NCBI RefSeq assembly: GCF_003597395.2
Contig: NC_133782.1
Span: 6,533,609 to 6,597,608, forward strand
Length of the DNA stretch: 64,000 nt
From: Chelonoidis abingdonii
Taxonomy: Eukaryota; Chordata; Testudines; Testudinidae
Direction of reading: 5' to 3'
The position numbers were made by a program, and so were the translations under genes. Every line of letters starts with the position of its first letter. Position 1 is the first letter of the stretch. The notes under the pieces were generated by a model. That model did no database searches and was not told where the DNA came from. It saw nothing but the letters and a program-made list of their open reading frames with translations. This document shows, piece by piece, positions 36,363 to 49,249 of this stretch.

Positions 36363-37259
36363 TCTATCCTGGCCTCTGTGGGAACCACCACGTCCTCCGG
36401 CACCTCCAAAGGCCTGATCCAAAGCTCACTGAAGTCTGTAGAAAAAATTCTATTGACTTCAATGGGCTTCAGCTCAGTCCCCATAAGAACTGTATTCAGG
36501 AGAGTACCCAGTCCTGTGAGCTCACTGGATGAACCACTTCTGGAAGATGGCAAGAGCATTGCAGTATCAGGAATTTGCTGAGAAGCATTGTACGGTGATG
36601 CCACAGTGGGACAGGTATCCCTGCATGTGTGTACTTGAGGGGGATTCCTGTCCCTAGGTCTGTGTGTTGTATTGACTGTTCACCCATCTTTCCATGGGAG
36701 CCTCTATAAGATAGATGGGGCAGGGTGGGGAAGCCAGGTAGCATTTCTGACCACCCCAGTGCTGCTGCTTTTCATTTCTGGCAATGATGTATTGTCAGAT
36801 GCCTGGCTGATATAGCTGTGTCAGTAAGTGGTTAATTTATAATGACAAAATGCAACAAGGGCAGTGAGCTAGAAAGAATGGAGTTTGTTAAAATCACAGC
36901 TGGTAATGACAGCCCTGTCCAGTTCAGACAGGTGATGACTCTGGTGGGGAGACAAGGGGGAAAAGAACCCTGATTGTTTCTGCTTTAATAAGTTTAATAT
37001 ATGCCTGGTGAGGTAAAAATTTGAGCAACGAGGAAACTGCTCTTTATGGCAGAGAAAGTCATTGCTGTATATTCTTCGTGTGGTCTAGTGAATAGCTCTC
37101 AGTTCAGGAAGGTGCAGGGAGAGAAGGTGGGGGTTGAGAGGGTCAGTATACAGAGAAGAGAAATTAAACAGCTGTTGTGCATTATTTATAGAACACCAAC
37201 AGTTTTTTAGGTGCGGGCTTGTTTCTTGTGAGTTATGGGGGAAGGTTGTCTTCCTCTCA

Positions 37260-37580
37260 GGCTACATCTACACTATGAGCTAGGGGTGTGATTCTCTTGA
37301 ATAGACACACTTATACTAGCTCTCATCGGAGCTTGTGCACTAAAAATAGAAGTGTAGCCTTGCTAGCACAAGCAGCAGAAGCGATGGCATAGGCTAGCCA
37401 CCCTGAGTATGTCCCCAGGGGGTTCAGTCACGTTTGTTAGTGCAGCTAGTCCATGCCACCGCTGCTTATGCTACCACTGCATGCTACTATTTTTATTGTT
37501 CTAGCTCAAATGAGAGCTCGTGTGAGTATGTTTGTGGGAGCTGAGAATCACACCCCTAACTTGCTGAGTAGACGAAAGCA
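37260..37580. mobile_element. Fold-back MITE (GAGCTAGGGGTGTGATTCTC ends)
   Basis: GAGCTAGGGGTGTGATTCTC near the left end pairs with GAGAATCACACCCCTAACTT near the right end, and the arms continue inward (CACACTTATACTAGCTCTCA with GAGAGCTCGTGTGAGTATG). The centre contains GTATGTCCCCAGGGGGTTCA. It is collinear with 57808-58127 and with the outer element at 35420-35911. Confidence 0.75.
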
Positions 37581-40500
37581 CAGTCTCTGGTAAGTGTTTT
37601 GACACCCAGATCTAGGTGTCTCCTCAACTCAAAGCAAGACTCAATCTCTTTCCTTCCTTTTTCTCATTTTGTCTTTTACTCCCCTTTCGTGGAGCATACT
37701 TCTAGAGTAGCCATTACATCCTGGTATTGACCAAGAAAATGCTAAAATATCATCAGAACAGCCAGTCTCGCAATGTCTCCAGTTCAATTTTGCAAGCCAC
37801 CCGAAAAATGAGGAGCATCTGAAATGTCAGCTGTTAGCCCAAATGCAACTTCCAAGCCTTTTGAGGTTCTCTCTTTGATACTTTATCTACAAATGTTCAA
37901 AACATTAAGGAGAGAAAAGATTGGTGGCTATAAATTATAGCAAAAGTGCTGCTAATATTCATGAGAAATTTAGGCCCAGATTTCCAAAACTATAAGCATA
38001 ATTGCTCATGCAAAAATTAGTGTATATTTTTACCTAATTTGCATGTGCAGTAGCAACAAGCATGCATTTAACCAGTCATTTGGGCATGTGATTAGTGAAT
38101 GGGTGCATGATGGCCATAACCGTGTGTGCAAAAGCATACAGGCAGTTCCAAATATCTAGACCCAGATGTTGCATCTGGAGTTAAACTGAACCCTCTTCAT
38201 TTCCCTTTCTCCAAGACTCATCTGACACCATATCAAGCTGAGTTATTTTTGTCCAAAAGGAAAATTCTCTCCTCTTCTGAGTACTTTACATTGGTTCCTT
38301 ATTCCTCAAACAACAAAATCAGTCTGACAGTTGTGATTATTTTTTTATGTGTCATTTTTCATATTTTGATATCTTTCCTTCATAGAATAAAAGGAATGAA
38401 ATATTGTCTGCCAGAACTTCATTAGGCGGACAGCAGACAAATGGATTGGCAGACAGAGGTCTAATAAAGTATTTCCTGCTACCTTGCAATAATCTTTTGA
38501 AAGGTCTTTAGAAAGCAGGTCCAGCTGTGCCAGTTTTTTTATGACCAGACAAGGAACATGGAAGACCTAGACCTGAAATGTCGCTTTTCATCTTCAGCAA
38601 TGTGACGTTGATGTGCTTCCTAGCAGGTTTGGTGCAGACTCCTGGCTGTCTCTGCTCACTGTTCGGAGCACACTTGTAGTATCATGGTGACATACTGCTT
38701 CTCTGAGCACTTTGTACAGCTGCTCTATATCGCTGCAATTGGTGCAACTCTGAGATTCCACTTCCAGACTGCTGCTTCTCTTCCTCCTGACTTTTCACAT
38801 TCTCCCTCTTCTTTCTGTCTATGCATCCATCTAGCTAGCTATTTATAATACTTGCATCACTGTGGTATCTTGGATACAGATCCAAATATCACAATAAACT
38901 TCTCTAGATCCACTTACTAAGTGTGAAGACACAGCTCATTTACACAAGCACACTTTTTAGGTTAGTGGGAAATGCCAATCTAAATTAATAATTAAAATAA
39001 AGCTTCTAAAATGTACATGTCTGTCTATTCAGCTGCCACATTGATTATTCATTATACACTCAGGACATTGAAAAATTTTTGAGAGACAGTTTGTGTCTAG
39101 GCATCACCTTTAAAACTGCCTCTGTTCATTCTTTTCATCTGGAAACTGTTCGTCATGGAATGGTGATTTTTAAATTTTCCGACCCAGGCCTGATGCTGGG
39201 CCTTAACTCTCTACCAACACTGTTCCAATTACTTATAGGAGCATAATTTTTGTTAGCCATCATGGGAGTTATTTGCATTCAAGAAGAAAATAGGTAGAGC
39301 TTCTCTGGGATAGCTATGGTACCTGAGCAAATGTTATCAGATTGAGGTGAAAAGAAATGCACTGTTGGTAATAATTACTCCCCCACTCCTCCTCCTGAAT
39401 TCAGAGAATAGAAATCCATTACTTTGGCCTTTAAGTACTACAGCATTGTGAACAGACAACGTAAGTCTAAGCAATGATAAAAAATAATTCCCTTGCTGCC
39501 TCGGTGAGATGCAGGCACTTAGCATGCACTGCTAGGAGATAAGAATTATTGTTTCCCTTTTTGATAATAAATTTTTCCAACTTAAAAGATGCAAAATTAT
39601 TCCGCCATCAAGCTCTGAGGGCTTGCATGGCTGGACTGAACTTGCTTTGAGAGTCATTACTGCTGCCTTGCCTGAAAATGAATGAAAGGGGGAGCGGACT
39701 TCAGAAGGCAGCTAGTGAATGAAGAAACACAGCGATCTCTGATGATCTTTAAGCCTCATAGGGCTAGCCTTTTCAAAGCTGATTCTGTGGGTGCTAGAGG
39801 TGGGGAATTGCCCCTAATATAAAGGTGTTGGAGATGTAACAGGAAAAACTCTCATACTGTATTAGATTTTAGGGTTTTTTCCTCCCCACAGCACCACCAC
39901 AGTGCTGGAGAATCGCAAATAGGCATCAACGAGGTACAGCGACAGTTTAAATTGAAATGTAAGCTTGGCTGGCCTTCAGCGTGCTCGAGAGGGAGCTTGT
40001 ATCACCACTTCTCTCATATTTCTTTTCAGATTGAAGGCTAAGGAGGTAGCAGTAACCCTTTAAATAGCCATCTGTCAAGAAATGAAGGGAGTGTAGAGAG
40101 ATACCGATCTCTGTTCCTCACTGAATTGATTGGGAACTGATAAGTATTTCCCAATGCATCTCCCATTTCTAGTCACCTTTTCTTGTGCGTTTTAAGGAAA
40201 ATTGCAAATGCTTTACGGAATATTTTTGTCTCTGTTTCTGAAATCATTTCCTGATTCCTATTCTTTTGCCCTGTTTTTAATGAGCTGCTTTTGTGACTTT
40301 AATACAACACTAATTAACTGCCTGCCCCCTTTGGTTTTTTTAGCATTGCAATAAGGAAAACAAAATGTTAGCAGACTGCAGTAGGAGTCCAGAGATTCTT
40401 CCCCTGGCCTCCCAACTAAAGCTTAGCAAACAGAGTTCAATAAAACATTTGCCTGGAATGCCCTTTTACTATGCTTGGTCTCTGCTGGTGTCCCTCAAAG

Positions 40501-42407
40501 AGTGACTGCCAGGGGCACTAGTAAAAAATGGCACTGATTTCAGTGTGCTGAGAAACAACACCTCCATTCCTGTCCCTTACCCCAAAACACTGTTGGCAAA
40601 ATCTCATCACCTTTTCAGAATGATGTGTGCAAAACGTCACTCACATCTGCTTATGCAAGGCCACTCTCAATCACAGTATGTGCAAGCATAATGATCGGTT
40701 AGGCTAATCATTTGTATGTGTCAGTGACTGCCTGCTCCACTTGAACCTGCAAATGTGCCCACGTTTTTCCAAGCAACTCTTAAAAACTGGGCAGGAGGGA
40801 GGGGGGCGGGTGTCTCTCTAGGAACCGCTCAACTTTGGCACTGTTTCTGCTTTCTGATAGCATAAACTCTGCTTGGGCTTGCAGCTGAGGCTATTTGTAT
40901 GCCATAGCACTGAGCAGTTTGACTTTGTATTTAGCATTCTTCTACCTGCCTAATTCCTTGCCATATCTGACATCTGTTCTGCAGCTTATCTAGGCTCAGC
41001 TCAAAATGAGGCTTGCTGATGTCTGGTGACTACAAGTCCATCTTCTGCAGCAGAGGGAAGCAAGAGCTGTCTCTGTGAGGAGTTCCAAAGGGGAGGAAAG
41101 CTGTCCCATTGTTTTTTCTCTTGCCAGCTCTCTGTAGAGGCAGTCTACCCTCCGTGGAATCAGGGACGGGGACGGAACTGGAAGGGGCTCTTCACATCAG
41201 TCAGGCAAAAGGCTGATGGAGACCCCTGAAGGGAGCAGGTGCCAGCTGGGGGCAGACTCACTGGGGAATAGGGGGAGAGTGACACCCCGGAGACAAGACC
41301 CAGTGGGGCAGTGAGGCTGTTTTGAATTGCTTTGTATCTGTGGTAATAAAGGGAAGACCTGAGCAGAGCCGGAGCTGAGTCCTTGTCTGGAGTGTGGTTT
41401 TGCCTTTTCCAGCTGGTGGATCTGCCCACAGGCTCATGGGGTCGGGGAAGAAGAGGGTTGAGGGGAAGCACTTACTGTACAGTACAGCTGCAGCTTGGGC
41501 AGGCTGGCCGGCTCTCACTGAAGGGAGAACTTGTACGGGGCATAATCATGTGTCCCGGGGACTGTATAAGATAGGAGGCGAGTGCGGGGGAGCAGCAAGC
41601 CTGAGGAAAAATGGTATGACTCTAAGGAGGGGGAGAATTTGTGTGCAATGTGTGAGGGAGCAACACATCTGTTGGAGAGAGCAGGCCAGTGACTTTCCCG
41701 CCAAAATCCAGCAGCTTCCAGAGGCTGCAGGGGAGGGAAATTGGTCACTGGAAGCTTCTCCCCAGGTGTTCCTCAGTACAGAACCTGTGGCACCCAGCAT
41801 CTTACATTAGCCTTGTTTCCCCACAGCTGGTGATCTGATTATTCCCACCCTCTTCCAAAATGCAGAGGATTCTGTGTAAGCTCTACGCTGTTAATGGAGT
41901 TTTCTCTGTTGTCTTTCCTTTAATATTGAGGCTGCTTCGGCATGGGTAGCACACCACAGCTTCGCACCCTCCTCCGTCCCCTGCAAAGCACATCCCATCT
42001 TTTGCTGTGCTCATGTCAGGAATTTGGCAGCTGTCTTTTTCTAACTTCATTGTTCATGGCTCTCAAGATGTGCTTCCCAGAACACTTAATAACTGCCACA
42101 AAACGTGTTACTGAGGGCTAGCTTGTTGTGGGCTTGCAGGCTAGTCTACATAGGATTCATACTGGGGCAGTTGGCTTCTCAGGACTTGGGAACTAGGAAT
42201 TAATGCTATACGTGAGCTTCAGCTTAGGAAAATTAAAGTCTATGTCAGGTAGCCTATCAAAATCTGGCTTGGTTAAGAATTAACTGAGTTCAGATCAGCT
42301 CCACTTGCAAGCCCAATTTTCTACTTGGGATGTGCCTGGATCCAGACTCTGATTTTTGCTATTTCCCCCACCCCATCCCCTGTCTCAGTCTAGGGCCAAT
42401 GGCCCAT

Positions 42408-42958
42408 TGTAGCGGGTGGTCACCCGCTCCTGCCTGGAAGGGCTTAAAACCTGGGCTGACTGGGGAAGTAGGCTCAGCTGGGCTACGCCCCAATCTGGCC
42501 ACAGCTGGCCCTTATAAGAGGGGAGTGGATCAGGGAGCAGTTAGTTTCTCTCTGCCTTCAGAGAGAAGGAGGGGAGGGATGAACTAGCTCAGGGTGCCTA
42601 GAGTGAGGTGAGGCTGGGGAGCTCCAGGGCCTTATCCAAGACCCCATAGAGGCACTGGGTTGCAGAGAAAGGCGGCAGGTCAAGACCAAACCTTACCTAG
42701 GATAAGTGGCTTATACTGCACTCTGCCCCAGGGTGTGGGGGCAGTTGGTGACTGGCAGTGGCCTATGACTGAGATGAGGGAGGGATAGGGAGTGGGGGTT
42801 CCCCAAGGAGGGGAGACCCTGAGACTGAAGGGTGTACTGTCATGGGGAAGCACCCCAAATAATGGGGCTCTAGAGTCCAGGGAGGGATGTGAGGACCCAG
42901 CGGCAGCGGGACACTGGCCTGCAGAGGGCGCTGCAGGGGTGAGTCTTGCACACTTACA
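42408..42958 (+). mobile_element. Solo LTR, plus orientation
   Basis: Starts TGTAGCGGGTGGTCACCCGC and ends GCACACTTACA over 551 bp. Flanking pentamers CCCAT (42403-42407) and TCCAT (42959-42963) form a 4-of-5 target duplication. A TTATAAGA box lies at 42512-42519 and aligns with the one in the minus-strand copy at 3780-4428. No internal retroviral sequence remains, which indicates LTR-LTR recombination. If still active, its promoter would drive transcription in the NKAIN4 sense direction; there is no evidence for that here. Confidence 0.78.
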
Positions 42959-44001
42959 TCCATCCAGTCCAGTATCTTAAATGAGAGTAGCCAGTACCAG
43001 ATGCTTTAGAGGAAAGTACAAGAAGCCCTGTAGTTATTGTTGGACTTACATTGTAAATTCTGTGTTTATTCCTATAGTGAAGAGATATTTAGATTCCAGG
43101 ACAGGCACATATAAATCCTTCCACCCGTCTCCTATCTGCTGCTAGAACCAAAAGATATTGTTGAGTCTACATCAAAGTGACATGCAAGGTCTGTTGGGGT
43201 CCCAGTGGCACTGGGCACTTAGCACTTCCCCGCAAAGTATTGCTACTATTCTTTTCATCCCCTCCTCTTCTCACAATGCTAAATTTGTCTTTCATCAGTT
43301 GTAGGGAAATTTAAGCTAGAATCCCCAAAGCAATATCCCAGCAGTTGCAGCTGTGATTCCAAGTTACTCAGATATCATTTTTCCCAAAGGAAGGGGGAAT
43401 TTGTTATTGTTGGAAGTGCTACTTCCTCATTGCCTGTCAAATCCTTGGACTACCCCTGCTGTGTTTCGCCATGTGACACCCAGAACTACATGCTTTAGTG
43501 CACTGAACCAGCGAAGCTGTGGGAAGCAAAGTAAAAGGTAGCTTGTGAGACAGAGATGATGTGGAGTTCTTGGGCGAGTGTTAATTACGAAGCTATCGAT
43601 CACAGTGGAGGTCAGTTCATCAGAGTAATTTGACCCAAGAGGTTGATAGTGACTAAGGTCAATCGAAGAACCAGAAATGCAATAAATCTGAATACTGAGA
43701 TGGAGATGGGAGGGGAATTTATTAGATACATTTACAGTTAGAGGCAAAGAGGAAATTAAAGTGTTAGTTCAAAAATGTTTTTCATTATTACTCCAGCTGT
43801 AGATCCTAATTCTAATCTTGCCAGTGGATATGTTCAGACGTGATTCTGCGAGTAGACTCAGTGCTCCATATTTATTCTCCTTCTGTAGCTTCTATGGCAA
43901 ATGACCTCTTGGCGTAAACCATTGTCAGGAACTTTTCCCTTGAACCAACATAGGAAACAGTTTAATTGCTAGTGTGGATGATCTATTTTTTTTTACATAC
44001 A

Positions 44002-45556
44002 AAGAACAAAAGAATGGCCATGCTGGGTCAGACCAAAGGTCCATCTATCCCAGTATCCTGTCTTCCGACAGTGGCCAATGCCAGGTGCCCCAGAGGGAAT
44101 GAACAGAACAGGGAATCATCAAGTGACCAATACTCTGTTGCCCATTCCCAGCTTCTGGCAAATAGAGGCTAGGGACACCATCCTGGCTAAAAGCCACTGA
44201 TGGACCTATCCTCTATGAATTTATCTAGTTCTATTTTTTTTGAACCATGTTGTAGTCTTGGTCTTCACAAAATCCTTTGGTAAGGAGTTCCACAGGTGGA
44301 CTTTGCGTTGTGGGGGCGGGGGAAGAATACTTCCTTTTGCTTGTTTTAAGCCTGCTGCCTATTAATTTAATTTGGTGACCTCTAGTTCTTGTGTTATGAG
44401 AAGAAGTAAATAACACTTCCTTATTTATTTTCTCCACACCAGCCATGGATTTTATAGACCTCAATCATATCCCCCTTAGTCGTCTCTTTTCCAAGAAGAA
44501 AAGTCCTAGTCTTAGTAATCTCTCCTCATACGGAAACTGTTCCATACACCTAATCATTTTTGTTGCCTTCTTCTGAAACTTTTCCAATTCCAGTATATCT
44601 TTTTTGAGATGGGGCAAGCACATGTGCACACAGTATTCAAGATGTGGGAGTACCATGGATTTATATAGAGGCAATATGATATTTTCTGTCTTATCTGTCC
44701 CTTTCTTAATAATTCCCAACATGCTGTTTGCTTTTTTGATCTCCGCTGCACACTGAGCGGATATTTTCAGAGAAGTATCCACAGTGACTTCAAGATCTTT
44801 CTTGAGTGGTAACAGCTAATTTAGACCCCATCATTTATATGTATAATTGGGATAATGTATTCCAATGTGCATTACTTGCATTTATCAATGTTGAATTTCA
44901 TCTGCCATTTTGTTGTCCAGTCACACAGTTTTGAGAGATCCTTTTTTAGCTTTCGCAGTTTGCCTGGGACTTAACTATCTTGAGTAGTTTTGTATCATCT
45001 GCAAATTTCGCCACCTTGCTGTTTACCCCTTTTTCCAGATTATATATGAATACGTTGAATAGGACTGGGCCCAGTACAGACCCCTGGTGGATGCTGCTAT
45101 TTACCTCTTTCCACTCTGAAAACTGACCATTTATTCCTATCCTTTGTTTCCTGTCTTTTTAACCAGTTACCAATCCATGGGAGGGCCTTCCCTCTTATCC
45201 CATGACAGCTTATTTTTCTTAAGAGTCTTTGGTGAGGGACCTTGTAAAAGGCTTTCCGAAAATCTAAATACACTGTATCTACTGGATTCCCCCTTGTCCA
45301 TATGCTTGTTGAACCCCCCCAAAAAAATTCTATTAGATTGGTGAGGTATGATTTTCCCTTTACAAAAACCATGTTGACTCTTCCCCAACAAATTATATTC
45401 CTCTATGTGTCTGACAATTTTGTTCTTTACTATAGTTTCAACCAGTTGTCCCGGTACCGAATTCAGACTTACCAGCCTGTAATTGCCGGGATCAACTCTG
45501 GAGCTCCTTTTAAAAATTGGCGTCACATTAGCTATACAGTGTCTTTCTGTTGTGGG
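44002..45556 (-). mobile_element. CR1 LINE with reverse-transcriptase remains, minus orientation
   Basis: On the minus strand the element runs from a degraded reverse transcriptase (frame 45559-45167, with blocks NYRLVSLNSVPGQLVETIV and LLGKSQHGFCKGK) through the RT C-terminal part (44782-44465, YKSMVLPHLEYCVH) into the 3' UTR. It ends at the reverse complement of AATGGCCATGCTGGGTCAGA. The reading frame is broken by shifts and stops. It is 5'-truncated inside the RT domain and ends about 385 bp before NKAIN4 exon 4. Confidence 0.9.
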
Positions 45557-45940
45557 CATGCAGTATGGTGTACTGAAGCTACCTCACGCTCATGACTGCA
45601 TCCAGACATCGCCATGTTAGGGTGGGACTGATTGACACAATGTTGCAGCACTGTGTCCCATTGATAGGCCTTAGTCCAGTTCATACTGATTTATCGGCTT
45701 GTTTGAAAAATGCTTCTAAACACCTTTTGATCCTCTTAGCGCTCACTGAGGGTGGGTTTTTCAGAAGCTGTCAGCACTAGCCTAGGAAGGCTCCCATTGA
45801 CTTCAGTGGCCAATTTTTTTTTAATGGACAGTTTTTAAGGCAACACTAAGCATTTTTGCAACTCTTTCCCCTAAATGGGACTAGTGAGTTAATTCCTCTG
45901 TAAATGAAGATTTTTTGCATCTTTTTTTTTTTCTCCCCAG

Positions 45941-46138
45941 GACAGCGAACTTTTGACCTTTAATATCTCCCAGCATCAGTCATGGTGGAGTGAAAATGGC
46001 CCTGGCTGCGTAAGGAAGGAGGCTTCCATGGCTGGCATAAAGGGATTGGACAGCCATTCTTACATCTCTGTGATTGGCTGTGCTCTAGAGTATCAGTACA
46101 TTGAGGTCATGCACAGCTCGGTCCAGATTCTGGTAGCG
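45941..46138 (+). CDS. NKAIN4: NKAIN4 internal exon (exon 4), extracellular loop
   Basis: This 198-bp coding exon has 66 codons and is phase 0 at both ends. A long T-tract and CCCCAG acceptor end at 45940 and a GTGAGT donor starts at 46139. It starts [16 protein letters not shown], runs through the variable loop (ENGPGC, later [13 protein letters not shown]) and enters the fourth membrane segment with [11 protein letters not shown] is a potential N-glycosylation sequon, and two cysteines (GPGC and VIGC) are placed as in other NKAINs. The DSELLTF opening is the strongest pointer to NKAIN4, because I recall other paralogs having different residues after the K. The loop is the least conserved part of the family, so paralog confidence is lower than family confidence. 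A CR1 insertion ends about 385 bp upstream. Confidence 0.92.
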
Positions 46139-49100
46139 GTGAGTACTTCCTAGTGGGTCTGGTCTCCAACAAAGTAAAAGCATCCAAGTAGAATGCTAAT
46201 GGGTAGCATAAAGGGAGTGGTTGTTTTTTAACTCTGTGTTCTTTCTTAAATATCTACAAGCCATTTTTTAAAAATAGAAATCAACACCAGCAGCCTAGCA
46301 CTTACCATAACAAGCCACATGTACCTCTACAATAACAAATCAATGACTGGGGAAGGGAAACACATTTCAGTAAGGAAAGAGACCTAGCTTTTTGCATTTC
46401 CAGTAGTCGCTGTGTGATATTTGAAGGTTATGTGTGAATGTGAACTGATATAAAGGATTTGGGGAGGGGAGATCACAAAGATAATATCCTCCTTCAGAAA
46501 ACAAAACAACTCTTGATAGATTTGGAAAGCAGCATGTTTTATTCCTGCTGACACCACTGGTTTGTAATAAGTTTTCATCAAACATTGCCTGATTGGAGTC
46601 TTTCACAGGCATTTTTTAAAATATACTGCAGTAATGTGTTGTCCTTAATGTTCCCCATTAATTAATTGTTTCTCATTTGCATGTGAAATTAATTGAAACA
46701 AAAGGTCCATTGTCCTCTTTATTTCCACTGGTGCTCATGCATTTTGTAGTTGCATCACATCTTTTTAATCTGCTTTGCTTTGTTAGTCGAGTAGCTTTAA
46801 AGGCATACAGGTTCTACTAGAGCTGGGAACTGTGCTTTAACCCATTGGGGTGCCTCAAATGACAGGTTTGGCTGCACCTGACATTGGCTTGTATGCATGA
46901 GAAAGGAGGATGTGAGAAATGTAACCCCATGCGTGCTGAAACACAGTTCATATTTCAAGAGAATATGTCCTTTTTATGAAGGACTGTTAGGTTGAATGTT
47001 ACTCATGGATGTTTTACTGACCAGTGCTCACCTGGTAGTTCCCTGCACTGCCATAAAGAAAACCAAAGTTTTGTTTCTTGGTTCATTGCTTTCCAAGCCA
47101 ACCGACGATAGATGTGCTCTAGAGGCTGAACGTTGAACCTTTGAGAGAGCAGAAGTGTCATACCTCACTTAATAGCATTCCCTCTGGCTGACTTAAGAAA
47201 CATCAAAGTCCTCCCAGGGCTGACTTAAGGAGAAGGGCTCAGTCGACAAATGGCAGGACCTATCTTATGCTTAGGATTGGCTCTGGTTTTATAGGATCTT
47301 GATAACTTAGGCATGAGGCCCCAAGATAGATTGTCACAACAAAACACAGCAGGCAGGGTTACAGCTCCTGCCTCTGAGCTAGGTATACTGATACTACTAA
47401 ACTTTTTTTTACAGATCACTATAAGTTCATGTAGTGATTTGCAAATATGTAAGGGAGCATGGGTTCAGTGTGAGTGTTCTCAGCTTGCCAGATGGAGAGA
47501 GGAAATGGATTGATTGAGACTGGGCAAGAAATTAATGGGTTTGGGGCAAATATTTGTAAGCTGTTTCTCCCCATTCCATAAACCTTAGAGGATTCCTATC
47601 CTACTTTTTTGCATCCTGGGCCCTGAAACTGGGATACAAGCTCAAGCACCTCTGTGTGCAGAAGTCCCTACAGCTCCTGCTAGGGATTTCCTGACATATA
47701 TGGTGAGTTTCTGTAAAAGGGACAAACCTTTCCTGTAGTAAAGGTGGAATGTTAAAGCCCCAGACCTGTATCTCCTGGGGATCCTGAAGTTCTGATATAA
47801 TCTTACTGGACATTAGACAGATTTCCCTTGAAGAGAGAGCAGAAAGGAAACCTTAACGGGCTTTTCATTTTTCAGTCAGGCCCTGCCTGAAAATAGCCAA
47901 CTACTGCTAGTCCTTTCCCTGTTTAGTCTCTGAGGATCAAACTCTTTGAACCTTGCCAATAGTTTTGCTATTCTCTTTATCTCATTTTCAGACAGATTTT
48001 ATTATAGGCTGCTGCCCCTCCTAGAATGCTTTGCAGGCCTCAGTGCTGAAAACAGAAAGTAAATATTTTTTTTTGAATTATTGATCATGTCTCCCTAAGA
48101 ACTGAAGAATGGGGAGATGCAGCAAAGGTTCTGACCTTGTTCCCTCCTTGTCTGTCAGGCGTCTATGAGAACTGAATGCTCAGTACCTCACAGCAGTGGG
48201 GTGGGGGACCCAAAGCCTCCTCTCCTGTGTTTGTGAGGTTTGTTCAGCAGCTTTAGAAATATCTGTTCCAGCTTCAGTGATATGAAATTCATATTCACTG
48301 ACAAATAAGATGTGATCACGTGTCCAATCCTCGGGAGATAATTATTCCTCAGCAGCACTGAGGCTCAGTAACATTGCTGGGTGCTCCCCGTAAGGGAAGG
48401 TTGATTCGTCCCAGAAAACACCTCCCCCCTCATTAAATTTGACCTTATTGTGAAAAAACAAATGTTCCATGCAAACCAGTGGGCTTGAATAGCAGCTGTG
48501 GAGCTGCCCTGAGCCCTGCTCACAGGATAAAAAGGTCAAATCCTCTGTGTAGCTGCTCTGCATAAACCCCATCTTTACTCGGGATGAATTTCACCCAGGG
48601 TGAGTGAGTGCCATAGAAATATTCCTGCATAGCTCTGCTAACGCACTATGTTCCTGACTATGTCACACAGCTCCTCCTATCCTGGGCCTCTGTTGGGGGG
48701 GAAAAAAGACACTAAAGACCTGATTCTGATCTCACTTGTGGCAAATTCTACTGGGCGAACTCCCTGATGTTAATGGGGTTGCTTCCAACTTTATCCGGAG
48801 TGAATGAGATCAGCATCCAGGCCAAAGACTGTCAGTTGTGATGACATGTGATTGTTTCTTGATCTGTACTAATATCTGTTAGGGCCTAATTTAAGAATCC
48901 ATCAGACTCCTTTTCAAATGTCATTCAGTCAGGGTTTGAAGCCATGTCTCTTGAGAGTGAAAAGGGCATAAATTCTATCATGACAGAACCAATACTGGGT
49001 TATGTGATAAGAAAAGGGAGGCTATACCTCTAATCCCAACCAACCCATTGAAATATACCAGAACAAAGGACATTGTGATGGGACATAGTGGAGAGAGATG

Positions 49101-49228
49101 CTTAATGGAAACATACATCTTATGCAGTGACTGTATACTAGCATATGCAGGTTAGTTCATTTACTGTCAGGGTGCCATACCAACCCCATAAAAATGCAGC
49201 AGAAATAATATTTGTCCTAGTCATCTGC

Positions 49229-49249
49229 AAAAAAAAAAAAAAAAAAAAA
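49229..49249. repeat. (A)21 homopolymer
   Basis: Twenty-one consecutive A residues. No processed pseudogene or retroelement body was recognised immediately upstream, so it is listed as a simple repeat. Confidence 0.95.

Noticed and set aside
49229..49249. Poly-A run as the tail of a processed pseudogene
   Set aside because: No open or decayed coding sequence and no target duplication were recognised around it.
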